Positions 17,536 to 25,190 of a DNA stretch of 64,000 bases are shown one piece after another. Made by a program: the position numbers and the translations under genes. This DNA is from Sphingobacterium sp. (GTDB lineage Bacteria > Bacteroidota > Bacteroidia > Sphingobacteriales > Sphingobacteriaceae), in NCBI GenBank assembly GCA_029239355.1, contig JAQZAZ010000006.1, positions 78,479 through 142,478 of the forward strand, in the 5' to 3' direction. Every line of letters begins with the position of its first letter. Positions within the stretch are counted from its first letter, which is position 1. The notes below the pieces were generated by a model. It had not been told where the DNA came from, did no database searches, and worked only from the letters and a program-made list of their open reading frames with translations.

Positions 17536-17756
17536 TTCAATGTTTATCGATAACTATTTTTTGACCTATTAATGCCCCTTCTCACCAAATATTTGGCTTT
17601 TTATCTATGTTACCCCATCCTTCTTTGATGGAACAATTGGGAACAAAGAGCGTTTGCTCAAGTCTCAGTGAACGTGTCAAGCACAGCCGAATGGGCAGGT
17701 CCGCAACTTTTTGAAGCGAGATCCTTTATCTTTGGCAGCCTTTTACCGCCAGTCTA

Positions 17757-19223
17757 CTATAGATTATTTCTCAAATATCCATGAAAGTTGTCATGAAACT
17801 GCAGACCATTGCCCAGTCTATATTTACTTAATTTATTGTTTAGCGATAATCCCCAAAGTATGAATTCAATTAGGAAATATTGGTCTTCGGGCTTTGTTTG
17901 AGGCTGGTATTGCTGTATCAATGCGTGGACGGGTGTTACTTGATCCAAAAGACGCCGATAATCTGTTTCAGAGAGTTCGTCGGACAGTTCAATACCCTCC
18001 GACTCTGAGAACCAACGAACAATATCATCATACGGATAGCGTTCGTTTTCTTTTTCCAATTTCTCGACTTTGGGAAACAAGATGGGGAATAAACTTTTTA
18101 CAGCATTTTCGATTAACTGCATAGCGACAGTAGCGGCACCTTCTTGTTCGCCTTCGTAAACGAGTTCTACTTTACCCGTTATTGCTGGCACGATCCCCAT
18201 AAAATCACTCAAGCGAATAGCAGTGGCTCCCCCGCCGTTTCTAAGCATTCGCAGTTCTGCAGTACTTAATAAATTTTGGAATGCCGTAATGCTCATCCGC
18301 GCGCTGACACCACTTTTTTCATCTACGTACTCACTATCTCGAGCCTCGAAACTGATCTGCTCAATTAATTCACGCGCTAATTCAGGAACGTATATATGTT
18401 CCTTTTGTGCGGCTTCTAAATTAGCCTCTTGAGCAGTGATTGCCTTCGCTATCTCAACTGACGTAGGATAATGTGTTAAGATCTGTGATCCTATCCGATC
18501 CTTCAGCGGCGTAACAATACTTCCTCTGTTGGTATAATCTTCCGGGTTTGCGGTAAACACAAATTGTATATCTAACGGAAGGCGCAACTTAAATCCGCGA
18601 ATCTGGATGTCCCCCTCTTGCAATATATTAAAAAGTGCAACTTGAATCCGGGCTTGAAGATCGGGCAGTTCGTTGATAACAAATATCGAGCGATTTGCGC
18701 GCGGGATCATGCCAAAATGAATCACGCGGTCATCGGCATAGCTCAATCTCAAATTGGCCGCTTTGATAGGATCTACATCGCCGATTAAATCAGCTACAGT
18801 CACATCTGGTGTAGCAAGCTTTTCGGCAAAACGGTCACTTCTATGAAGCCAGTTTATCGCTGTATCATCACCATTTTCCTTTAAAAGTTCCACTGCATAC
18901 CGGGATATAGGTTGATAGGGATCATCATTGATCTCTGAGCCTTGTACCACTGGTACATACTCATCCAGGAGATTAACCATAAGCCGTGCTAGCCGTGTCT
19001 TAGCCTGACCACGGAGTCCAAGGAAATTAATATTGTGTTTGGAGAGAATAGCTCTTTCAAGTTCGGGAATAACCGTATCCTCATAGCCATATACGCCCGT
19101 AAATACAGTTTCTCTTTTGCTTATCTTTGCAATCAGATTTTGCCGTAATTCTTCTTTTATCGTCTTCGGTTTGTAACCTGAAGCTTTCAATGCACCAAAT
19201 GTTGTAATCTTCGTATAATCCAT
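17757..19223 (-). CDS. MoxR/ChlI-like AAA+ ATPase paired with a VWA protein
   Basis: AAA+ ATPase of the MoxR / magnesium-chelatase-I type, 488 residues. The P-loop reads GLRGQAKTR, lacking the Gly usually before Lys, and the Walker B strand reads IFVINELPDL with Asn-Glu in place of Asp-Glu. FTANPEDYTNRGSI (sensor 1 region) and TPLKDRIGSQI (arginine finger region) are clear. A helical C-terminal part (about 330-488) follows. The VWA gene lies 65 bases upstream on the same strand; MoxR-VWA pairs act as chaperone-like machines that insert metal cofactors or assemble complexes, but no client gene is adjacent here. Whether it hydrolyses ATP normally is uncertain given the altered motifs. Confidence 0.85.
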   Translation of the reverse strand: MDYTKITTFGALKASGYKPKTIKEELRQNLIAKISKRETVFTGVYGYEDTVIPELERAILSKHNINFLGLRGQAKTRLARLMVNLLDEYVPVVQGSEINDDPYQPISRYAVELLKENGDDTAINWLHRSDRFAEKLATPDVTVADLIGDVDPIKAANLRLSYADDRVIHFGMIPRANRSIFVINELPDLQARIQVALFNILQEGDIQIRGFKLRLPLDIQFVFTANPEDYTNRGSIVTPLKDRIGSQILTHYPTSVEIAKAITAQEANLEAAQKEHIYVPELARELIEQISFEARDSEYVDEKSGVSARMSITAFQNLLSTAELRMLRNGGGATAIRLSDFMGIVPAITGKVELVYEGEQEGAATVAMQLIENAVKSLFPILFPKVEKLEKENERYPYDDIVRWFSESEGIELSDELSETDYRRLLDQVTPVHALIQQYQPQTKPEDQYFLIEFILWGLSLNNKLSKYRLGNGLQFHDNFHGYLRNNL

Positions 19224-19288
19224 ATATTCTTATAATGAGGCGCAGAAACCGCGCTAGATTAGTATCGTATTATCGTTAAAGTAATGTT

Positions 19289-20410
19289 TTATCGTATCCT
19301 TTTTCTACGATTTTCTTCGTAATCCTCAAAAATCATCTGTCCCAAATCTCCAAGTCCTGTGTAATAAGCCTTACCCTGATTTGACGCCGTAAATTCGTCC
19401 ACAAATAACTGTAGATAGGAATCTGAAGTAATCATAAAGGTGGTAATAGGGATGCCCAACTTTCGAGCCTGTGCTGCCATGCTATAGCACTTGCTGGTAA
19501 TAAATGGATCTAAACCCATTGGATTCTTATAATAGGTACCGTCTGGCATGTTTAGACAGCTCGGTTTGCCATCGGTAATCATAAATATTTGCTTGTTTGC
19601 ATGTCGCTTCCGTCTAAGTATATCCATCGCTAACTGTAAGCCAGCAACGGTATTTGTATGAAACGGACCAACCTGCAAATATGGTAGGTCTTTTATAGAT
19701 ATAGGCCATGCATCGTTACCGAATACGATGATGTCAAGAGAGTCTTTGGGATACCGTGTGAGAATAAGCTCTGACAAGGCCATGGCCACTTTTTTTGCAG
19801 GTGTGATCCGGTCTTCCCCGTATAGAATCATGCTATGGCTGATATCGATCATTAACACCGTACTCATCTGCGATTTATACTGTGTATCCTCTACAACTAA
19901 GTCATTTTCTGATAACGCGAACTCTCCTATACCATGATTAATCTGTGCATTCTTAAGGCTCTCCGTTAATGCTATTTTCTCTAAGCTATCTCCATACTGA
20001 TAACTTCTAAAATCGCCCATATTTTCGTCGCTACGCCCTTGGTGATTCGTCTTATGATTGCCAGAATTTCCTTTTCGCATCTTTCCAAAAATCTGATCCA
20101 ACGCATTCTGTCGCAAAGCTTTTTCCAACTTCGAGGTGATGTCTACGCTGCCGTCGCCACCAAACTCCAATCTCTCCCTGATGTATCCTTTATTCTTTAG
20201 ATCTGCAATAAAATCATCTATCGTGTAATCTGGAGTGGTCAGTTTGAACTCTCTATCCAATTGACGTAACCAATCAATGGCCTCATCAAAATCGCCCGCA
20301 GTATGCGTAATCAGCTCTTTGAAAATACTAAATAATTTATCAAAAGGAGTTTGAAACGGTTCCTCATATTGCGTAAAGAAAAAACCTCTATTTCGTTTCG
20401 TGCTTTCCAT
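19289..20410 (-). CDS. VWA-domain protein, partner of the AAA+ ATPase
   Basis: A 373-residue cytoplasmic protein with a helical N-terminal half (about 1-165) and a von Willebrand factor A domain (about 180-350). The metal-ion-dependent adhesion site is complete: VLMIDISHSMI (DxSxS), HTNTVAGLQ (Thr) and FMITDGKPS (Asp). A hydrophilic Gly/Asn linker lies near 115-135. It precedes the MoxR-like ATPase gene by 65 bases and is probably its adaptor or substrate-presenting partner, as in ChlI/ChlD and RavA/ViaA systems. No signal peptide or membrane helix is present. Confidence 0.88.
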   Translation of the reverse strand: MESTKRNRGFFFTQYEEPFQTPFDKLFSIFKELITHTAGDFDEAIDWLRQLDREFKLTTPDYTIDDFIADLKNKGYIRERLEFGGDGSVDITSKLEKALRQNALDQIFGKMRKGNSGNHKTNHQGRSDENMGDFRSYQYGDSLEKIALTESLKNAQINHGIGEFALSENDLVVEDTQYKSQMSTVLMIDISHSMILYGEDRITPAKKVAMALSELILTRYPKDSLDIIVFGNDAWPISIKDLPYLQVGPFHTNTVAGLQLAMDILRRKRHANKQIFMITDGKPSCLNMPDGTYYKNPMGLDPFITSKCYSMAAQARKLGIPITTFMITSDSYLQLFVDEFTASNQGKAYYTGLGDLGQMIFEDYEENRRKRIR

Positions 20411-20561
20411 GCATTCACTTTTATTTTGATGAAGAAGCTATCCGCATAGTTGAAATCGGAATAGCTTCATTAAGTGAATTTACGAAATAATAATCCTTAT
20501 TAAGAGCCTGACATTCGTATAACAGAAAAACTGATTATCGCATGACAACAAACGATCCCAT

Positions 20562-20884
20562 TTACACCGTAATCTTTAGTGATTGAATCAATCCTTCGAC
20601 AAATTCGAGATCGTAAGTAAAAATCAATGGACTACCAAGAAATATCCCTGATATTTCAATTTTAATACGCCTTTATTTTCATCTCCTTCAAAACTGATTG
20701 GTTTCATAACCAGATTATATTTTTTATTACCTTCAATAATCCATTGAGAGATTTTAGTTCTCCCTATATGTGCTCTTCCTTTATCTAACATGATTCCTGT
20801 TTCGCAAAAACAATTGGAATAAGCGATACTATCAAATTTATTTTGTGCAGTATTGAGGTCTGCTATTACTTGAGGTAAATCCAT
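20562..20884 (-). pseudogene. SnoaL-like (NTF2 fold) gene broken by one frameshift
   Basis: Begins normally (MDLPQVIADLNTAQNKFDSI, then IMLDKGRAHIGRTKISQWI) as a polyketide-cyclase-like SnoaL protein. Near 20655-20665, in a run of A/T bases, the frame shifts: the continuing frame stops early at 20624, while the next frame reads KIEISGIFLGSPLIFTYDLE and then FVEGLIQSLKITV to a TAA at 20562. That is exactly the expected C-terminal half of the family. A single missing base restores a product of about 107 residues. It starts 11 bases after the SDR gene's end, so both formed one operon. A sequencing error cannot be excluded. Confidence 0.8.
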
Positions 20885-20895
20885 ATCTTTACGGA

Positions 20896-21693
20896 TTAAA
20901 TTGTTGGGATGGTTCCGCCATCTATGATATATTCCGTCCCCGTTAGATAGCCTGCTCGGGGAGATACAAGAAATCCTACTAATTCTGCTATTTCCTGAGG
21001 CTGAGCTGGTCGTCCATAGGGAATTCCTCCTAATGCATTCATTACACTTTGTCTTGCTCCTTCTAGTGAAATATGTGAGCTTTCTGAAATTCGTTCAATC
21101 ATTCTTATGTATGCATCTGTCATAATCCATCACGGTGAAACGGTCAATACACGTACTCCCTGGGAGGACACTTCTTTTGACAAACCCTTACTATAGTTAA
21201 TTAATCCTGCTTTTGCAGCTGCATAAGGAAGTGTCGAATCATAAAGTGGTAATCTTCCCTGAATAGAGGCCATATGAATTATCACCCCCGTTTTCCTTGT
21301 TAGCATTTGAGGTAAGAAGGATCTATCTAAACGGACTGATGCCAATAAGTTCGTTTGAATTGCTTCTATCCAATCTTTATCATCTAAAACGGTAAATCCT
21401 CCCGCCCGGGTTTCAGATCCTCCCAGATTGTTAATAAGGATATCTAGTTTACCAAATCTGTCCAATAGCGCTGTGGACACTTTAGCCGTGCCTTCTGGCT
21501 TACTTAGATCCGCGGAAATAAAATGCAGATCGTTGGGTGACTCAGGTTCGTTCCGTGCTGTAATGATAACGGTGGCCCCCGCTTCTTTTAACCGCTCTGC
21601 AATAGCTTTGCCAGCACCTTTGGTTCCGCCGGTTACCAAAGCAATTTTGCCGGATAATTCGTTGTAGTACTCAAATTTTTGATCCATTTGCAT
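20896..21693 (-). pseudogene. Short-chain dehydrogenase (SDR) interrupted by an in-frame TGA
   Basis: An NAD(P)-dependent SDR oxidoreductase. The first part has TGGTKGAGKAIAE (cofactor loop), ILINNLGGS and the active-site MASIQGRLPLYDSTLPYAAAK region (Ser, Tyr, Lys). It is cut by TGA at 21130-21132 within what should be VSPGWIMTD; the sequence reads VSP-stop-WIMTDAY. The same frame then continues normally to GTEYIIDGGTIPTI and TAA at 20896. One base change (GGA to TGA) explains it. The likely start is ATG 21693 or 21687, since more upstream codons overlap the operator. It forms an operon with the frameshifted SnoaL-like gene and faces the HxlR gene at 21812. UGA readthrough or sequencing error are alternatives. 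Confidence 0.85.
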
Positions 21694-21754
21694 TTTCTTT
21701 TGAACAAAGTTCTTGTATAATACCGGTCTGTACAAGTACGGAATTACGAATTGC

Positions 21755-21798
21755 ATAGGGATAAATTTTTCCCCTATTGCGCCAATTGGAACATAGGG
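21755..21798. promoter_or_regulatory. ATAGGG/CCCTAT inverted repeats between SDR and HxlR genes
   Basis: ATAGGG at 21755-21760, CCCTAT at 21772-21777 and ATAGGG at 21793-21798 form two overlapping inverted repeats in the divergent promoter region. They probably bind the HxlR-family regulator encoded at 21812. An additional CTTGTA/TACAAG inverted pair lies near 21712-21736. Confidence 0.55.
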
Positions 21799-21811
21799 TT
21801 AACTTTGCAAT

Positions 21812-22195
21812 ATGTATGAAAGAAAAACAACACCAAACTTAAATTGCGGCCTCGATCTCATAGGAGAAGTCTTATATGGCAAGTGGAAAATGCGTCTCCT
21901 TTGGTTTATCAACGAAGGATATCAGCGACCGAGTGAATTAAAGCGAAAGATACCCGATGCTTCAAGAAGGGTGTTGAATATCCAGCTGAAAGAACTCGAG
22001 GAACACGAACTGGTCAGCAAAAGGATATATCCTGTCCTCCCACCAAAAGTTGAATATAGCCTGACGGACTTCGGTCTGTCTCTAATCCCCATAATCGGTG
22101 CGCTCGGACAATGGGGAGATAAAAATGATCATAAACTGAGAGAGGTAATCACGAAGGCTTTACATAATCCCGTTATATGTGAAAATATTGACTGA
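21812..22195 (+). CDS. HxlR-family transcriptional regulator
   Basis: Intact 127-residue winged-helix regulator. LIGEVLYGKWKMRLLWFI, the recognition segment RPSELKRKIPDASRRVLNIQ, LEEHELVSKRIYP (wing) and IIGALGQWGDKN are all standard for the family. It is divergent from the SDR-SnoaL operon, with ATAGGG/CCCTAT inverted repeats in between, so it probably repressed that operon and itself. Both target genes are broken while the regulator is not, leaving it with an apparently purposeless local target unless it acts elsewhere. Confidence 0.88.
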   Translation: MYERKTTPNLNCGLDLIGEVLYGKWKMRLLWFINEGYQRPSELKRKIPDASRRVLNIQLKELEEHELVSKRIYPVLPPKVEYSLTDFGLSLIPIIGALGQWGDKNDHKLREVITKALHNPVICENID

Positions 22196-22370
22196 TACAA
22201 TTTTATTTTTTTATACTATTACCTTACAAATCAATTTACTATTGATTGCGACAAGAATTAGTTAAAGTTATTTACAAAAAAAATCTACCTAATGGTTCTC
22301 CGGTTAATGCAAAACTCATTTCTTTGCACAAATGTGGTTCTAAATAGGCTAAGTAAACTTATGGTAATAT

Positions 22371-22706
22371 ATGAGCCAAACTAACTTATCAATCGAAATT
22401 TTAAATTATGGACTCCAGCTATCACTGGAATTTGGAGAAAATTGGCTGAAACCAATTAACGAAAGGTTAGGTACCAAATTTCCGTATCTCACTAGGCAGC
22501 AGCTTGAGGAATGCAATATAATTTGCAAAAAAGTACATCAAGTGGCTCACCGGTATATAACTGATAATCCAATTTATTCGGATTCAGGAATTAAGTTTGT
22601 AGATTTCAATAAATTTAGAAAATTTATGTTCACAAAGTATGATTGGTTATCGAAAACAAATCTCCAACGTCTTTACAGCCAAAGTTGTTATTACGCCTAT
22701 AAATAA
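22371..22706 (+). CDS. Uncharacterised 111-residue helical protein
   Basis: I do not recognise this protein. It has no signal peptide or membrane helix and looks largely helical: LSIEILNYGLQLSLEFGENWL, LTRQQLEECNIICKKVH and a basic, aromatic C-terminus (NKFRKFMFTKYDWLSKTNLQ). ATG at 22371 is the first in the frame. It stands alone, 175 bases after the HxlR gene and convergent with the small gene at 22786. Codon use and amino-acid balance look genuine, but no partner or operon gives a clue to role. Confidence 0.55.
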   Translation: MSQTNLSIEILNYGLQLSLEFGENWLKPINERLGTKFPYLTRQQLEECNIICKKVHQVAHRYITDNPIYSDSGIKFVDFNKFRKFMFTKYDWLSKTNLQRLYSQSCYYAYK

Positions 22707-22785
22707 AATATGCCGTGCTTGTTATTAAATTAAGGTTACATTTAATGAATAAGGCATTCTCAATGTTCATTTGAGAATAAAAAGA

Positions 22786-23070
22786 CTATTTCGCCTTATC
22801 ATTTTCAAATTTTTTGTAATCGGCATCAAGCTCATCAAATTCATCATCCGAAACAGATATTTTTTGGCCATCTGCTATTCCCGCTATCCGATTGAAGATA
22901 TCGACTGTTTTTCTGATAATTTCTTTTGGGAATTCATTTAACTTACCCTCTTCAATAAGTGATCTAAAAAACGTTAACTGTTTTGTATAAAAAGGTTCAT
23001 CCTGATCCAAAATAGCATCATGGATCTTTCTTAAGGTATCTACATAAAAGTATAATTCGTTCTTTTCCAT
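22786..23070 (-). CDS. Uncharacterised 94-residue acidic helical protein
   Basis: Unrecognised small cytoplasmic protein, rich in Glu, Asp and Lys with no Cys. It reads as helices separated by short turns: ELYFYVDTLRKIHDAILD, LTFFRSLIEEGKLNEFPKEI and DDEFDELDADYKKFENDKAK. ATG 23070 is the natural start. It lies downstream of the SusD gene on the same strand but is separated from it by 228 bases and a strong 18-bp stem-loop, so it is probably transcribed separately. Confidence 0.55.
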   Translation of the reverse strand: MEKNELYFYVDTLRKIHDAILDQDEPFYTKQLTFFRSLIEEGKLNEFPKEIIRKTVDIFNRIAGIADGQKISVSDDEFDELDADYKKFENDKAK

Positions 23071-23235
23071 CTTTTTAAATTATTTGTTTGTCAAGTACTT
23101 CCTGATCACAGCATTCATACTGCCTTCGCCGATTTCAGTTGTGATGATATAACTTTAACAATTCCTATGACAAATTAGTTCCTATAAACTGAAATTTAAT
23201 ACTGTGAGCTTTGGATTGACCAATATATGGCGAGT

Positions 23236-23283
23236 ATGTATCCTGCCTCAAAAAATGAATATTTGTTTTGAGGCAGGATACAT
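23236..23283 (-). terminator. 18-bp perfect stem-loop downstream of susD
   Basis: ATGTATCCTGCCTCAAAA (23236-23253) is perfectly complementary to 23266-23283, with a 12-base loop. It begins 16 bases after the SusD stop codon. No T tract follows on the minus strand, so it may stabilise the 3' end of the SusCD transcript as well as, or instead of, terminating it. Confidence 0.65.
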
Positions 23284-23298
23284 CGACATGATTTTCTG

Positions 23299-25176
23299 TT
23301 ATTTCCAACCTGGGTTTTGAACCAAATTTGGATTCTTGTCAATCTCCGGTTGTGGAATTGGAAACCAATAATTTTTCGCGGTAAATACACGTTTTTGATA
23401 AACTGATCGTTTAAAGAACGCTTTTGGATTCGACTCGTTATCGTCTTTTTCTGTACCTGAAAAATTCATCCCATAAAAATTTCCATTCAGCATACTTTCC
23501 CCTATTTTCCAACGCCTAATATCCCGGTAGCGAATACCTTCATTATTGAGCTCTGCCCGGCGTTCGTTTCGGATCGCTTTTCGCATAGCCTCTTGGGAAG
23601 ACGGGACAGGTAGTGCATCCCTGCCAACGCCATATTGCGGTATGCCAGCTCGCACACGTATCAAATTGAGATACTTTAAAATATCAGCATGGTTAGGTTC
23701 TACCTCATTCAAGGCTTCCGCATAATTTAAATAAGCTTCACCCAAACGGTAGAGAACTCCTGGCCTGTACGGATTTGTCCCATTTCGGGGATCATGATCA
23801 GGATGCACTTTTTTTCGAATGAGGTATCCGTTTTGTGGTGCATCATGTGTAGGACCTCCATCCCAATTACCGCTATAAAACTGAGTAGTTCGGTTTTCCC
23901 TTCTATACCAAGAGCCGTTATACAAAACTGAAATATAAAAACGTGGTTCACGATGGGTATACATATTATAGGTTCCCTCGAGCGTAACTTTGCCATTGCC
24001 TTGCGACTCTACCCAGGCTGTATTTCTGACTTCTGCTGCTTTTGAAAATCCTTTCTCCTGATAGCCTGAGAGCGGATCGTCTATGGTTCTCCCATTCTCC
24101 ATGAAAAAGGCGTCCACCAAGGATTGGGTAATTCCCAATCCGCCGTTTCCTCCCGTACCACGAGGTTGTGCATGTTTGTCGTATTCCCAGATATTACTTT
24201 CAGGACGGGCAAAAAGTATCTCTTGATTCCCATCTTGGGGTCTTCGAAACAGCATATTTTGGTAGGAAAGAAAAGGATCAACGGCCCCATCGGCAGTATA
24301 CTCCACATACAACTTATGACCAGCCGCTTCAGCTCTCTCAAGCAATAATTTTGACGCTGCAGATGCAATTTTCCATTTATCGACGTTATAGGTCCCATTG
24401 AAGATTGGCTCACCTTTATTGTTTACAAAACCTGTATAGGCCTGGTTTCCGTTTACGAGCGGACTGGCAGCAAATAATAGCAATCGTGCCCTTACCGCCA
24501 AGCACATAATAGAAGTGGCCCGTCCATATTTTTGTGCTGCGCTGTATTTGGCTGGCAGAATGGTCGATAAATCCAATAGTTCCTTATCCGCCCATTGTAC
24601 AACCTGGTCAAAAGGCGTCTGCCCAATCATCAGTTCCTCAGCCGATGCATTGGGATCCGTCAACCCCAGATGAAAGGGGATGGCACCATAGGTCTCAAGC
24701 AGAAGCGTATAATAATAGGCAATCATAAAACGCGCCTCCGCTTTCATCAGGTTTACCTCCTCATCTGTAACTAACTGAGCAGGATTGGGTTTGACATTAT
24801 CCAGGAAAATATAGGCCGAACGGATACGTTTGGGGAGTTCGACCCAGTAATTCGGTTCCCAAGATGTACTAGGGTTCCAGTTTCCCGTCTGCATACCAAT
24901 GACTGACCAACCAAACTGCTCCCAGCCAGTCGAAGGTGCCATATCATCAGAGAGTGGATCCCAACCTAGCGTTCGTGTATTTCCCCAATAGGGATCCGGC
25001 ACATTGCTATATATTCCTGCCAACCAGTCCTCTGTTCTAGTTTTGTCTTTAAAAATCATTTCTAGGGTAAGCTGGTCATCAGGACTTTTGTCCAGATATT
25101 TTGAACAGGATATAACTGTAAGGCCTAATGTTGCGAACAGTAATATCTTGGTAATTGTATGTTGTATTGTCATCAT
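23299..25176 (-). CDS. SusD/RagB-family nutrient-binding lipoprotein
   Basis: Surface-exposed glycan- or nutrient-binding lipoprotein, the lid of the SusC transporter. A lipoprotein signal ends in TVISCSKYL with Cys acylated. The protein then shows the SusD pattern: an N-terminal helical TPR-like scaffold (RFMIAYYYTLLLETYGAIPFH-like segment, about 150-175) and the C-terminal hallmark YLNLIRVRAGIP, RRAELNNEGIRYRDIRRWK and a final FPIPQPEIDKNP. 625 residues is typical of the larger members. It starts 14 bases after the SusC stop, in one operon. The ligand is not obvious, since no hydrolase gene is attached to this block. Confidence 0.95.
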   Translation of the reverse strand: MMTIQHTITKILLFATLGLTVISCSKYLDKSPDDQLTLEMIFKDKTRTEDWLAGIYSNVPDPYWGNTRTLGWDPLSDDMAPSTGWEQFGWSVIGMQTGNWNPSTSWEPNYWVELPKRIRSAYIFLDNVKPNPAQLVTDEEVNLMKAEARFMIAYYYTLLLETYGAIPFHLGLTDPNASAEELMIGQTPFDQVVQWADKELLDLSTILPAKYSAAQKYGRATSIMCLAVRARLLLFAASPLVNGNQAYTGFVNNKGEPIFNGTYNVDKWKIASAASKLLLERAEAAGHKLYVEYTADGAVDPFLSYQNMLFRRPQDGNQEILFARPESNIWEYDKHAQPRGTGGNGGLGITQSLVDAFFMENGRTIDDPLSGYQEKGFSKAAEVRNTAWVESQGNGKVTLEGTYNMYTHREPRFYISVLYNGSWYRRENRTTQFYSGNWDGGPTHDAPQNGYLIRKKVHPDHDPRNGTNPYRPGVLYRLGEAYLNYAEALNEVEPNHADILKYLNLIRVRAGIPQYGVGRDALPVPSSQEAMRKAIRNERRAELNNEGIRYRDIRRWKIGESMLNGNFYGMNFSGTEKDDNESNPKAFFKRSVYQKRVFTAKNYWFPIPQPEIDKNPNLVQNPGWK

Positions 25177-25190
25177 CTTATTGATTAATA

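Noticed and set aside
20562..21693. UGA read as selenocysteine or recoded codon in the SDR gene
   Set aside because: The TGA replaces a structural Gly in a conserved loop, no selenocysteine element is visible, and the adjacent gene is also broken, so simple mutation is more likely.
23236..23283. Stem-loop after susD as an inverted-repeat end of a mobile element
   Set aside because: A single compact hairpin directly after a stop codon, with no matching copy elsewhere in the window, fits an mRNA 3' structure better.
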